The notes below the pieces were generated by a model that was not told the DNA's origin, made no database searches, and saw only the letters and a list, made by a program, of their open reading frames with translations. A stretch of 64,000 nucleotides of DNA from Scatomorpha sp040765295 (GTDB lineage: Bacteria > Bacillota > Clostridia > Oscillospirales > Oscillospiraceae). The position numbers and the translations under genes were made by a program. The number at the start of each line of letters is the position of its first letter. Positions within the stretch are counted from its first letter, which is position 1. This document shows positions 18,382-26,799 of this stretch, piece by piece. The stretch lies in contig JAXGSB010000001.1 of NCBI GenBank assembly GCA_040765295.1, positions 124,001-188,000 of the forward strand, read 5' to 3'.

Positions 18382-19659
18382 ATGCTTAAAGATAAAAAAA
18401 AGCTCAGCGAGGCCTTCAAAAAAGCCTCGGAGAGCGAAAACTTTATGAAACTTCATACGGCCTACAAGGGGGCAAAACAGCTTGTCACTCTGGGTCTCCA
18501 AGAGCTTAGGAACAGGGGACTTAAAGCGAAAGAGAGGGCTTTTCCGCTAGACCCCGAGGACTTGGCTCTTAAAATAGAGATGGAGAAGCCGTATTATAAC
18601 TTCGATATACTGTATTTAGATGAAAAATCGCTCGACTTTCTCAAGTCGGGCTTTAGCGGCGCTCTCTCCGCGCACAGAGTTTTCCCTATAGAGCGCCAGA
18701 GTACGAAGACTATAGAGGAATTCGTCTTCAAAAACTGCATATCCGATGCCCTCGTCATAGGCGAAGAGGAAAACGCTCTCTCCGAATTTTTGAGAGGGCA
18801 CTACGGCTTTCGCTTTTTAAATCTTGAGAAGATAAAAGAGCTTGCGAATGACGGCAAGAGTCTCTCCGAACTCTTTTCCGAGACCTATCCCAAGGTTTCC
18901 GTCATCGTGCTCTCTTACAATCAGAAAGAAATGACCAAAGAATGCATAGAGAGCGTGCTCTTCTCGAGCGCCTATGAGAATATCGAGCTTATTGTTGTGG
19001 ATAACGCATCTAACGATGGGAGCGCCGAAATGCTGAGTGAGCTCCACAAAGAGCATCCGAGGCTTAAAGTTATTCTAAACAGCGAAAACCGCGGCTTTGC
19101 CGGCGGAAATAACGACGGCATAAGGGCATCTAGCGGCGAATATGCTCTGCTTTTAAACAACGACACCCTCATCACAAGGGGCTATATAACATCCATGCTC
19201 AAATACTTCGATAAAATTCCGAATCTCGGTATGGTCGGCGCCTGCACCAACAACATAGGAAACGAGGCCAGAGTGCGGGTTTCCTATTATGATAAGAGCG
19301 GAATACCCCTCTTTGCGCACAAGTTTACAAGCCGGAATCGCTCAAAATATATGGTGCAGGACGAGGGGGCTTTGGCTATGTTCTGCGTTCTCATAAAGGC
19401 GGCGGTCTTTGAGGAAGTAGGGTTTTTAGACGAGCGATATCAGCGCGGAATGTTCGAAGACGACGACTTTGCCATGAGCCTGAGGAAGGCGGGCAGGTCT
19501 TTAATCATAGCCGAAGATGCCTTTGTGCATCACTACGGCTCTCAGAGCTTCAACGCTATGAAAAACAAACAGTATATGGAAATGTATTACGAAAACAAGC
19601 GCCGCTTTGAGGAAAAGTGGGGAGCAACCTGGCAGCTTCACTCCAAGCGGAAGAAATAG
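18382..19659 (+). CDS. GT2-family glycosyltransferase, rhamnosyltransferase-like
   Basis: A 425-residue enzyme. After an unassigned ~165-residue N-terminal region comes a GT2 domain with VSVIVLSYNQKEMTKECIES, IVVDNASNDGS and RGFAGGNNDGI, then LLLNNDT as the DxD-type metal site and RGMFEDDDFAMSLRKAG near the catalytic base. This pattern is shared with rhamnosyl- and galactofuranosyltransferases. A dTDP-rhamnose operon next door supports a rhamnose donor, by inference only. It is the first gene of an operon with the ABC exporter; the permease starts 12 bp after its stop. GGGAG lies 11 bases before the ATG. Confidence 0.85.
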   Translation: MLKDKKKLSEAFKKASESENFMKLHTAYKGAKQLVTLGLQELRNRGLKAKERAFPLDPEDLALKIEMEKPYYNFDILYLDEKSLDFLKSGFSGALSAHRVFPIERQSTKTIEEFVFKNCISDALVIGEEENALSEFLRGHYGFRFLNLEKIKELANDGKSLSELFSETYPKVSVIVLSYNQKEMTKECIESVLFSSAYENIELIVVDNASNDGSAEMLSELHKEHPRLKVILNSENRGFAGGNNDGIRASSGEYALLLNNDTLITRGYITSMLKYFDKIPNLGMVGACTNNIGNEARVRVSYYDKSGIPLFAHKFTSRNRSKYMVQDEGALAMFCVLIKAAVFEEVGFLDERYQRGMFEDDDFAMSLRKAGRSLIIAEDAFVHHYGSQSFNAMKNKQYMEMYYENKRRFEEKWGATWQLHSKRKK

Positions 19660-19671
19660 ACGGAGGAACTT

Positions 19672-20463
19672 ATGACATTCTTAAAAAATATCGGCTTTGC
19701 GATGAAAAAATACTCCTTTCTGCTGTATGAGCTCGTTATGCGCGATTTCAAGGTGAAGTATAAGCGCAGTATTCTGGGTGTTTTTTGGAGTCTTTTATAT
19801 CCGATACTCATGATGACGGTGCTCTCGCTTGTCTTTTCAAAGGTTTTCAGGATGACGGTTCCGGGCGTGAGCTATCTGGTCTATCTGATCACCGGCCTTA
19901 TTTTCTTTAACTACTACACCGAGGCCTCGACCATAGGTATGGGCTCTATCTGCGCAAATTTCGGACTTATAAACAAGGTCTATATTCCCAAATACATATT
20001 CCCCTTATCCAAATGTCTCTTTACCGCAATAAACTTCATACTCTCGCTCATACCGCTTTACGGAGTAATACTGTTCACAGGCACAGGCGTAAACATCTAT
20101 CACCTGCTTCTGCCGTATTCATATATCTGTCTTTTTGTGTTCACCTTGGGAATGACGCTTTTGCTCTCATCGACGGTGGTGTTTTTTCGCGACCTCAGCT
20201 ACATCTACGGCATAGTCACCATGATATGGATGTATTTCACGCCCATCATGTATGACATCTCGATTATAAGCACCCGCTACTCAAACTTCTTTAAACTGAA
20301 TCCTCTCTATCAGTATATAAACTTTGCGAGGGAGATAATACTCTACTCCCGCTGTCCGAGCTGGCAGGATTTTCTGTTTTCGTTTTTAAGCGCCTTCGTA
20401 GCTTTAATAATCGGAGCAACGGTTTTCAGAAAAACCCAAGACCGGTTTGTATATTACATATAG
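19672..20463 (+). CDS. ABC-2 polysaccharide/teichoic acid exporter, permease
   Basis: A 263-residue integral membrane protein with six predicted helices, of the Wzm/TagG/KpsM family. The N-terminus LVMRDFKVKYKRSILGVFWSLLYP is the family's cytoplasmic gate-helix signature. Later segments include the VFFRDLSYIYGIVTMIWMYF loop, TPIMYD and NPLYQYINFAREII. It should export an undecaprenyl-linked polysaccharide across the membrane with the ATPase that starts 8 bp downstream. An ACGGAGGAACTT ribosome site precedes the ATG. Confidence 0.92.
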   Translation: MTFLKNIGFAMKKYSFLLYELVMRDFKVKYKRSILGVFWSLLYPILMMTVLSLVFSKVFRMTVPGVSYLVYLITGLIFFNYYTEASTIGMGSICANFGLINKVYIPKYIFPLSKCLFTAINFILSLIPLYGVILFTGTGVNIYHLLLPYSYICLFVFTLGMTLLLSSTVVFFRDLSYIYGIVTMIWMYFTPIMYDISIISTRYSNFFKLNPLYQYINFAREIILYSRCPSWQDFLFSFLSAFVALIIGATVFRKTQDRFVYYI

Positions 20464-20471
20464 GGGGCAGT

Positions 20472-21218
20472 ATGGAAAACGCAATTATATCGCTCGAAAA
20501 TATTTCGATGCGCTTTAACCTCGGTATAGATAAAAACTTTTCCTTTAAGCAGGGCTTTATAGACCTGCTTTCGGGAAAACCCAAGAAAAAGAAAGAGGAG
20601 TTCTGGGCGCTTAAGAATGTGAGCTTCGATATGGCACCCGGCGATGTAGTCGGGCTCATAGGCCCCAACGGAGCCGGAAAATCCACGCTTCTCAAAATAG
20701 TGGCGGGTGTCATGAAGCCCACAGAGGGAAAACTCTTTGTAGGCGGCAATGTCTGCCCCATGATAGAGCTCGGAGCGGGCTTTGATGTGGAGCTGACTTG
20801 CAGAGAGAACGTTTTTCTAAACGGAGCCATAATGGGCTATAGAAGAGACTTCCTTGAGTCGAAGTACGACGAGATAGTCGAATTTTCCGAGCTCCATGAC
20901 TTTATGGAGGTTCCGGTGCGCAACCTCTCTTCAGGTATGATGGCGCGCCTCGCCTTTTCTATAGCGACCGTGGTAGACCCCGAAATTCTCATAGTCGACG
21001 AGATACTCTCTGTCGGAGACTTGGCCTTTCAGACAAAGAGCAAGAAGAAAATGCTCAGCATGATAGGCGGCGGAACAACAGTCTTATATGTTTCACACAG
21101 TCTTGACACCATAAAGGATTTATGCAACAAGGTTGCGTGGCTGCATCATGGCAAGCTTGTAAAGTTCGGCGGCACGGAACTCTGCGACGAGTACGCCGAA
21201 TCGGTGAAATTGGTATAA
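20472..21218 (+). CDS. ABC polysaccharide exporter, ATP-binding protein without C-terminal sugar-binding domain
   Basis: A 248-residue ATPase of the Wzt/TagH/KpsT family. Walker A is GPNGAGKST, the signature is NLSSGMMARLAFSIA (LSSGM is typical of this family), Walker B is ILIVDEIL and the switch histidine is in VSHS. The long N-terminal stretch before Walker A (FNLGIDKNFSFKQGF) is also typical. It ends right after the core, so it lacks the C-terminal carbohydrate-binding domain that some Wzt proteins use to recognise a terminal cap. Export should therefore not depend on a capped chain end. Confidence 0.92.
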   Translation: MENAIISLENISMRFNLGIDKNFSFKQGFIDLLSGKPKKKKEEFWALKNVSFDMAPGDVVGLIGPNGAGKSTLLKIVAGVMKPTEGKLFVGGNVCPMIELGAGFDVELTCRENVFLNGAIMGYRRDFLESKYDEIVEFSELHDFMEVPVRNLSSGMMARLAFSIATVVDPEILIVDEILSVGDLAFQTKSKKKMLSMIGGGTTVLYVSHSLDTIKDLCNKVAWLHHGKLVKFGGTELCDEYAESVKLV

Positions 21219-21237
21219 AGTTTAAGAAAGGAAAAAC

Positions 21238-21807
21238 ATGAAAAAGATAATAGGAATTTTAATCGCGCTGTCCCTGCTTGTTTTAGCGGGCTGCGGAGCG
21301 GCAACTGGAAAAGCCGAGACGAACGAGAAACCTGCGGCTGCCGACAAGCCCGAGACAGCTGCTGAGACTGTTCTTGTGGGGATAGAGACAAAAGACATAT
21401 ACGGAGAAGACTATAAGCTCTCTCTTCCGAGCGAGGACTACGACCTCATTATGATCAACATATGGGGGACCTACTGCGGGCCCTGCAGAGCAGAGATGCC
21501 GGAGCTCGCCAAGCTCACAGCTCAGCTTCCCGAGAGGGTTCTGCAGCTTGGTCTCTGTATAGACGGCACAATGCAGGCGGAGGCGGCAAAGCAGATAGTC
21601 GAGTCGGCCGGCGGCACTTACGACAATTTGCTGCCCTCGGAAAGCTTTGAGGAACTCCTCGGCAAAGTCGCCTATATACCGACAACCGTTTTCTTGAGCT
21701 CCAAGGGTGAGCTTGTGGGAGAAATGGAAGTAGGCGTACCCCAGGGAGATGTGGTCGAGGGTTATCTTAATATGATAAACTCCAGACTCGAACAGCTTGA
21801 AAAATGA
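21238..21807 (+). CDS. TlpA-like thioredoxin-fold lipoprotein
   Basis: A 189-residue lipoprotein. A signal peptide ends in the lipobox LVLAGCG (Cys ~19). An Ala/Glu-rich linker follows, then a redoxin domain with IWGTYCGPCRAEMPEL, the WCxxC-type active site (CGPC) of TlpA/ResA proteins. It should act outside the membrane as a thiol-disulfide reductant or resolvase. It follows the polysaccharide exporter by 19 bp and overlaps the next gene by 4 bases, so all are probably one transcript. The extracellular substrate is unknown. It is not obviously linked to cytochrome maturation here. Confidence 0.85.
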   Translation: MKKIIGILIALSLLVLAGCGAATGKAETNEKPAAADKPETAAETVLVGIETKDIYGEDYKLSLPSEDYDLIMINIWGTYCGPCRAEMPELAKLTAQLPERVLQLGLCIDGTMQAEAAKQIVESAGGTYDNLLPSESFEELLGKVAYIPTTVFLSSKGELVGEMEVGVPQGDVVEGYLNMINSRLEQLEK

Positions 21808-22865
21808 AAATCATAAAGGGCTTTTTCAAAATAATAATATTGATAGTCCTTGTGCTGCTTGTCGCGGCAGGGATCTTTATAGCCTATCTGAGCCTTAAGG
21901 AATATAAGCCCGAAGCCGAGGAAGAGCTGAGCATAGAAAAAGGCGAAGGAAAAGCCGAGAGCGCAAAGGGAGAAATAAGGATTCTCAGCTTTAACATCGG
22001 ATACGGCGGCTTGGGAAAAAACGCCGACTTCGTGCTCGACGGAGGCAGCGGCAACGGCAAGCCCGAAAGCAGGGAGCTTTTCGAGGAATATTTTGGCTCT
22101 GCACTAGATTTTGTAAGAGACAGCAACTGCGATGTCTACTTGCTCCAGGAGGTCGACAGAAGCTCCGCACGTTCATATAAGACCGACGAGATAGCGGAGC
22201 TGAGGAGTGAACTCGGTCCGCAGAGCCTTGTCTTTGCAAACAACTATCGCTGCCCCTATGTCCCCTTCCCCTGGCCTCCGATAGGCAAAGTAGACAGCGG
22301 CCTTCTCACAATGACGGATTTTGATATAAGTAGCGCCGTGAGAAAAGCACTCCCGAATCCCTTTTCCTGGCCGCTCAGGGTTGCAAACCTGAAGCGGGCG
22401 ATTTTGCTGTCGTACATAGCCGTTGAGGGAAGCGACAAGCAGCTCTGTCTTATAAACCTCCATCTCGAGGCCTACACGGCCGAAGAGGGCAGGCGTGAGC
22501 AGCAGGAGCTGCTTCTCGAGATAATGCGCGAGGAATATGAAAAGGGCAACTGGGTAATAGCCGGCGGAGACTTTAACCAAAGCTTTCCCGGCACGCGCGG
22601 GACCTACCCGATAATCGACGAGAGCTGGGTGCCCGGCGAGCTTAGCGAAAAAGAGCTAGGAGAGAGTTTTAGCTATGTCTTTGACGCTGAAACTCCCACA
22701 TGCAGGCTTCTGAACAAAACGTATGATAAGGAAACGGCGCAGCACTATATAATCGACGGATTCATAATTTCCGAAAATGTTGAGCTTGTATCGATAAAAA
22801 CACATGATCTCGGTTTTGAATTCTCGGATCACAATCCGGTGGAAATTGTTGTGAAGCTTAAATAA
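21804..22865 (+). CDS. Membrane-anchored endonuclease/exonuclease/phosphatase-family protein
   Basis: A 353-residue protein with one N-terminal membrane segment (about 6-28), then an EEP fold. Visible motifs are ILSFNIGYGG at the start of the domain, VYLLQEVD (metal-binding Glu), INLHLEA, VIAGGDFNQSFPG and the closing FEFSDHNPVEI with the catalytic His. Outside the cell such proteins are often phosphodiesterases or phosphatases acting on lipids, sugars or nucleic acids; the substrate cannot be told. ATGA overlap with the TlpA-like gene implies translational coupling. Confidence 0.8.
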   Translation: MKIIKGFFKIIILIVLVLLVAAGIFIAYLSLKEYKPEAEEELSIEKGEGKAESAKGEIRILSFNIGYGGLGKNADFVLDGGSGNGKPESRELFEEYFGSALDFVRDSNCDVYLLQEVDRSSARSYKTDEIAELRSELGPQSLVFANNYRCPYVPFPWPPIGKVDSGLLTMTDFDISSAVRKALPNPFSWPLRVANLKRAILLSYIAVEGSDKQLCLINLHLEAYTAEEGRREQQELLLEIMREEYEKGNWVIAGGDFNQSFPGTRGTYPIIDESWVPGELSEKELGESFSYVFDAETPTCRLLNKTYDKETAQHYIIDGFIISENVELVSIKTHDLGFEFSDHNPVEIVVKLK

Positions 22866-22879
22866 AGAGCGAGGAAACT

Positions 22880-23506
22880 ATGCCGGAAAAAGAGATGTGG
22901 AAAAGCATAAACTTCGCGCTCACCATGGCCTTTATGGGAGATATTATGAGTGAGGGTGAGGATCGGCGCGAAAATGACTTGAAGCTCCTGAGCATTAAGG
23001 CAGAGCTTGAAGAGAGAATGAACTCGCTTATCGGCTCTCTGGGGAAGGAGAGGGTTTCGGAAAGCCTCAGTAAGGCCGAAAAGCTGAGCCGAATGCTCGT
23101 TTTGTCGATACTCTGCATGCTCGCAAAGAGAGCAGGGAGCAGTGTTGTGACAGACGAGGAGATTTTTGTTTATCTGAATGAAAGGCTCGATCTCGGTCTG
23201 GAGCAGTATGCGCTCAAAGTTCTTTGTTCCGATGAGGAAGAGCTGAGAGAGGCTCTGCTGAAGAGCATGAAGAGCCTGATATTAATGGGACTTAGAACCG
23301 AGAACATGACTGATGTGCTCCACCTCTTCAAAGCTCTGGCAGGGCTTTCGAGGCTTGCCGAGGAGGCTCTAGGGGAGCTTGAAGAATTTAAAGAGATTAG
23401 AATCGGCGCTGTGGCCGCGGAGCTTGGCGAGCTTGCGCTCGATGCGAGCGAAATGGCTCGAGCCGAAGTTGAAAATGACGAAAAACAGCAGATAAAAACT
23501 GACTAA
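22880..23506 (+). CDS. Hypothetical helical protein
   Basis: A 208-residue protein with no family I recognise. It is Leu/Glu/Ser-rich and almost wholly helical by composition, with a short MTDVL..LFKALAGLSRLAEEAL stretch and no membrane segment or signal peptide. GCGAGGAAACT precedes the ATG, 14 bp after the preceding stop, so it is the last gene of the exporter-TlpA-EEP run. A strong terminator follows. Confidence 0.6.
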   Translation: MPEKEMWKSINFALTMAFMGDIMSEGEDRRENDLKLLSIKAELEERMNSLIGSLGKERVSESLSKAEKLSRMLVLSILCMLAKRAGSSVVTDEEIFVYLNERLDLGLEQYALKVLCSDEEELREALLKSMKSLILMGLRTENMTDVLHLFKALAGLSRLAEEALGELEEFKEIRIGAVAAELGELALDASEMARAEVENDEKQQIKTD

Positions 23507-23523
23507 AAAAGAGAAAATATAAG

Positions 23524-23555
23524 AAACGGAGAAGAGCAAAATCTTCTCCGTTTTA
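23524..23555. terminator. Strong bidirectional terminator
   Basis: Perfect 12-bp arms AAACGGAGAAGA (23524-23535) and TCTTCTCCGTTT (23542-23553) have a 6-base loop and a TTTT run on the plus strand. It separates the convergent 208-residue gene and SHOCT gene. Confidence 0.9.
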
Positions 23556-23577
23556 ATATTGAGACTTTATCTAAAGC

Positions 23578-24546
23578 TTAGAGTTTTTCAATTAGCTTTC
23601 TCTTTATCTCGTTAAATTCCTCTTCCGTTAATATTCCTGCATCAAAAAGATCCTTGTTCTTTTGAATCTCGTCAGCAATAGATGTTTGAGGAGTCTGCTC
23701 TTCTTCCACCTCGTGTTTTTCCAAATCTTCAATCGTAGCCTTTATTTCGACCAAATCGGCATCCAGCTCCTCTTCGGTGTAATGAAACTTTGCTTCGTCA
23801 AGAGTATTTACCAACCTGAAACCCATTGGGCGCATTGATATAAAGGTGATGCCTGCAGAGACTACGCCGCCGATAACAGGGATAACTTTTCCAATAGCCT
23901 TAGCAAACGATTCTTTTGTCAACTTTACACCGAAGTATTTGACAATAGACTTAATAATTGGATAGTAGAAAGTCTTTGTTAAAGCAAGGTTCGGCAATCT
24001 TTTGGCGACTTCTTTTCCAAATTGTGAGGAAAGAATTCTCAAAGCTGCAGATGAGCCTGAGGCACCAAGCATTACACCGCAGTATAAAACAAAAGATTTA
24101 GAAACTCTTTCTGAATTTAAGTTCCCATCGACCCATAGATTTTCTTCTCCGTAAAGATAAGCAATCTTTTGGGCAAGATGTAGAGCCATTCCAAAGAACT
24201 GGGCGGTATCTGCCGTAATTGTCAAAGGCAAGGCAAGACCGCCGGGCATTCCTGCAACGAAAGACATAGAAGTTGATTTTAAAGTGTCATTAAAAACGAC
24301 ATTTCTTGCAAGTTGAAGAAGCTCTTCTCTGCCTATCCCAGCTTTCACAGGGCCTTCTCTCTGAATTCTTTCTTTCAGAGATTGTTCCTTTTTTGTGAAA
24401 ATAGTGAGCAAAAAAACATCACGGTCAACCTTGACCACGGGAATTTTAAGCAGAGTTTCTATAGTTTGCATTGTTGCAATTTCAGTTTTTGATAAATTCA
24501 GTTCTTCCAAAGTTTCAGTTTTAGAGAAATTTTGTTCTTCCAACAT
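23578..24546 (-). CDS. SHOCT-domain protein with glycine-rich hydrophobic segments (EcsC-like)
   Basis: A 322-residue protein. The central region holds glycine-rich hydrophobic stretches such as FVAGMPGGLALPLTI and GKVIPVIGGVVSAGITF, similar to those of EcsC/DUF697-type proteins that contact membranes. The last ~30 residues form a SHOCT domain (LFDAGILTEEEFNEIKRKLI), a short C-terminal module found on many otherwise unrelated bacterial proteins. AGGAGG precedes the ATG by 7 bases. Base composition is AT-richer than the neighbouring macro and vWA genes. It lies downstream of the 91-residue gene in the same direction and is probably the last gene of that run. Confidence 0.65.
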   Translation of the reverse strand: MLEEQNFSKTETLEELNLSKTEIATMQTIETLLKIPVVKVDRDVFLLTIFTKKEQSLKERIQREGPVKAGIGREELLQLARNVVFNDTLKSTSMSFVAGMPGGLALPLTITADTAQFFGMALHLAQKIAYLYGEENLWVDGNLNSERVSKSFVLYCGVMLGASGSSAALRILSSQFGKEVAKRLPNLALTKTFYYPIIKSIVKYFGVKLTKESFAKAIGKVIPVIGGVVSAGITFISMRPMGFRLVNTLDEAKFHYTEEELDADLVEIKATIEDLEKHEVEEEQTPQTSIADEIQKNKDLFDAGILTEEEFNEIKRKLIEKL

Positions 24547-24620
24547 AATTTTTCCTCCTAATTTTTTATTAAAACAATTTTAAATGATTGACAGGTACTA
24601 AAGCAAGGCTTTTGTGAAGT

Positions 24621-24896
24621 TTATCTCTTTTTAAACCACAGAGAAAACATTAGCGGCAACAGATGCAGCCTCTTCATTTTCTTTTGAACGATTACAGGCG
24701 TATATATAGGATTTGTTGCTGTTACATTTCCGTTTGGCTCAACTATAAACTGCGCCGGTGCGATTATGGGATTGTTTCGAGTTTCACCCGGAAGCTTGGT
24801 GTTGAGAATTATGTTTTCTCCGTCTTTCCAATAACCGACGAGAACTCGAGGAATGTCCCTTTTCAAATAATACTTTATTGCTTCTTCTACTGTCAT
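24621..24896 (-). CDS. Small conserved-type protein of unknown function
   Basis: A 91-residue protein starting MTVEEAIKYYLKRDIPRVLVGYWKD. No known domain is recognised. The middle is beta-rich (NIILNTKLPGETR and NGNVTATNPIY) and the end is basic with a hydrophobic tail. Its ATG lies 4 bases after the vWA stop, so it is likely translationally coupled to that gene. The longer open frame to 24989 is rejected because it runs inside the vWA gene. Confidence 0.55.
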   Translation of the reverse strand: MTVEEAIKYYLKRDIPRVLVGYWKDGENIILNTKLPGETRNNPIIAPAQFIVEPNGNVTATNPIYTPVIVQKKMKRLHLLPLMFSLWFKKR

Positions 24897-24900
24897 TTTC

Positions 24901-25551
24901 TTATTTCCCGCCGCCGCGTTTTTTATAGTCCTTTTTAATCTCTTCGCCCCAGTCCTTCGGCATGGCGCCGCAAGCGCGCATACCGGCAATGGCTTTGCTC
25001 ATAACCTTAAAGTTGAGCTCGACTCCATCGCTGTCTGCAAGGAAGTTCTGGGCGCGGTCTGCGGAAATTCCAAAACTTCCCGCAGTTTCTATGGCGTCGA
25101 TGTTCGCCCCAAGGAAGATAAACTCCCAGCCGCCCTTCTTCTGCTCTTCTATCATCGCCTTTACTTTCTTCGGCGAATATTCGCGGCTCGAATTTTCCAT
25201 ACCGTCGGTGATGATTACGAATATGACGTTCTCGGCGCGGTATTCGGGAGCGGTGCTCTTTTGAACCGTCGCTATTTTGTTTATCGTTCTGCCTATGGCG
25301 TCGATAAGAGCGGTGGAGCCGCCGACCTGATATTCCTTCTCGCTCAAAGGGCTTACAGCCTTAATGTCGATGCGGTCGTGCAGGAGCTCATAGTTGTTGT
25401 CGAAAAGCACGCTTGTTATGCGGCACTCGCCCGGAAGCGCCTGCTGTTTTAAAAGCATCGAGTTAAAACCGCCTATTGTGTCGGACTCGAGTCCGCTCAT
25501 TGAGCCGCTTTTGTCTAAAATAAATACGAGTTCGCTTAAATTATTGTTCAT
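24901..25551 (-). CDS. von Willebrand factor A domain protein (TerY-like)
   Basis: A 216-residue single vWA domain. The MIDAS metal site is visible: DKSGSMS at residues 13-19 (DxSxS), GGSTAL with the MIDAS threonine, and IITDGMEN with the Asp. The rest (FIFLGANIDAIETAGSFGI) follows the pattern of cytoplasmic vWA proteins near ter genes. No signal peptide is present, so it works inside the cell, probably as a metal-dependent protein-interaction module. AAGGAGG precedes the ATG. Part of that site lies in the hairpin at 25562-25586. Confidence 0.85.
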   Translation of the reverse strand: MNNNLSELVFILDKSGSMSGLESDTIGGFNSMLLKQQALPGECRITSVLFDNNYELLHDRIDIKAVSPLSEKEYQVGGSTALIDAIGRTINKIATVQKSTAPEYRAENVIFVIITDGMENSSREYSPKKVKAMIEEQKKGGWEFIFLGANIDAIETAGSFGISADRAQNFLADSDGVELNFKVMSKAIAGMRACGAMPKDWGEEIKKDYKKRGGGK

Positions 25552-25561
25552 TTGTGTTTCC

Positions 25562-25586
25562 TCCTTAAGTTTTTCTGACTTAAGGA
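25562..25586 (-). promoter_or_regulatory. Hairpin overlapping the vWA ribosome-binding site
   Basis: On the minus strand TCCTTAAG and CTTAAGGA form a perfect 8-bp stem with a 9-base loop. The 3' arm contains the AAGGA of the AAGGAGG ribosome site. Folding would hide the site, so translation control by RNA structure or a bound protein is possible. Confidence 0.45.
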
Positions 25587-25609
25587 TAGCATTTTAAAAA
25601 GAACAAATG

Positions 25610-25626
25610 GTCGCTTTAAAAGCGAC
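25610..25626. promoter_or_regulatory. Dyad in the vWA upstream region, possible operator
   Basis: GTCGCTTT and AAAGCGAC are perfect 8-bp arms around one base. It lies between the terminator after the macro gene and the vWA start, a place where a repressor could bind. No clear promoter could be fixed beside it. Confidence 0.35.
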
Positions 25627-25639
25627 AAATAGAAATCAT

Positions 25640-25677
25640 AAAACTCTATGGCAAAACCCATATTTTTGCAGAGTTTT
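25640..25677 (-). terminator. Terminator or attenuator after the macro-domain gene
   Basis: AAAACTCT and AGAGTTTT form the outer stem and GCAAAA with TTTTGC an inner stem. On the minus strand the end is TTTT. It separates the macro gene from the vWA gene, so the vWA run probably has its own promoter or is reached by read-through. Confidence 0.6.
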
Positions 25678-25685
25678 TAAGCGTT

Positions 25686-26711
25686 CTAAGCTCCCAGCAA
25701 CTGTTGGTCGAAGTCAAAGAGGACAGTATTTATCTCTATAATATCGTATTTTTCGTTTGTGATGAAGTATTCGACAATTACATCGAACTTTTTGCTTTGA
25801 GAAAGAGCATATCCGGCTCGTTTAAGCAAATCGTCAGTTTCCTCAATCGAAAGCTCCAGCCCCACAGCGAGGGCAATAACGGTGCGCTTGCTTGGGGTAT
25901 AGTCTTTTTGACTTCTTATTTTCGAAAAGAGTTTCCTGTCGATGTTGGCGCGCTTGTAAACCTCCACCTCGTCTTTGCCCTTCGCATCAATCAGGCGAAA
26001 AAGTGTTTCCGAGAAAGACTCGTCAAGTTTAAAGAAGTCCTCTTTAAGAACGCTCGGCAAACCTTGGACAGGAGTGCCGCCCAGAGCAGTCGGCAGATGC
26101 TTTTTGGGAATAGCGGATCTTGCCGTTTCGAGAAACTCTGCGGCTCTTTCTGAAAGACTTCGTCGGGAAAAGGGATACTCCTCAACATAGTGCTCGTCGA
26201 TATAGCTTTTAACCTCATACAGAAGCTTTTTGCTGACAGAGAGCGCCGACTTGTCGAAGACTACGAGATATATATCCATATCGTGCTCCGAGAGAAAGCT
26301 TCTGAAAACCTCGGTCGCAACATGAAGGGCTTCTTCCTTGGGGTATCCATAGGCGCCGCTCGAGAGAAGCGGGAAGGCAATGCTCTTGCACTTCTTTTCC
26401 AAAGCCAAGTTAAGGCTGTTTGTATAAGCCGAGCGCAGAAGCTCTTCCTCACCGCTCTTGCCGTCTTTATATATGGGACCCGCGGTGTGGATAATGTATT
26501 TTGCCGGAAGAGCGAAGGCCGGAGTTGTGACCGCCTCGCCTGTTTTTATGGGCGCAAGCTTTTCGCAGGCAGCCTGCAGCCTGCGCTCGCCCGCGGCATT
26601 AAAGACAGCGCCGCAGACGCCTCCTCCTATCGTGAGCTCGGTGTTGGCGGCATTTACAATTGCATGAACTTTCATTTTCGTAATGTCGTTGCGGACTATT
26701 GAAAACGGCAT
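25686..26711 (-). CDS. Macro-domain protein with C-terminal helical HTH-like domain
   Basis: A 341-residue two-part protein. Residues 1 to about 165 form a macro domain: IVRNDITKMKVHAIVNAAN, IGGGVCGAVFNAAG, IIHTAGPIY and LLSSGAYGYPKEEA, the ADP-ribose-binding loops. Many such domains bind or remove ADP-ribose. After a linker, the C-terminal ~90 residues (VYKRANIDRKLFSKIR, SKRTVIALAVGLELSIEETDDLLKRAG) look like an XRE-type helix-turn-helix. This architecture occurs in Bacillota near vWA or stress-related genes. The HTH could make it an ADP-ribose-responsive regulator, by inference. GGGGGG precedes the ATG. Confidence 0.8.
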   Translation of the reverse strand: MPFSIVRNDITKMKVHAIVNAANTELTIGGGVCGAVFNAAGERRLQAACEKLAPIKTGEAVTTPAFALPAKYIIHTAGPIYKDGKSGEEELLRSAYTNSLNLALEKKCKSIAFPLLSSGAYGYPKEEALHVATEVFRSFLSEHDMDIYLVVFDKSALSVSKKLLYEVKSYIDEHYVEEYPFSRRSLSERAAEFLETARSAIPKKHLPTALGGTPVQGLPSVLKEDFFKLDESFSETLFRLIDAKGKDEVEVYKRANIDRKLFSKIRSQKDYTPSKRTVIALAVGLELSIEETDDLLKRAGYALSQSKKFDVIVEYFITNEKYDIIEINTVLFDFDQQLLGA

Positions 26712-26799
26712 AGCAGCGCCCCCCTTATTTAAATATTAACTGATACTTGATTTTAGCACATCTTCAAGACATTTTCGACCGAGAGTTTTAGTCAAAAAA

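Noticed and set aside
24897..24989. Longer start for the 91-residue protein
   Set aside because: The added residues lie wholly within the vWA gene in another frame and lack a ribosome site.
25704..26702. Two long plus-strand frames opposite the macro-domain gene
   Set aside because: They mirror the codon bias of the real minus-strand gene and match no protein pattern.
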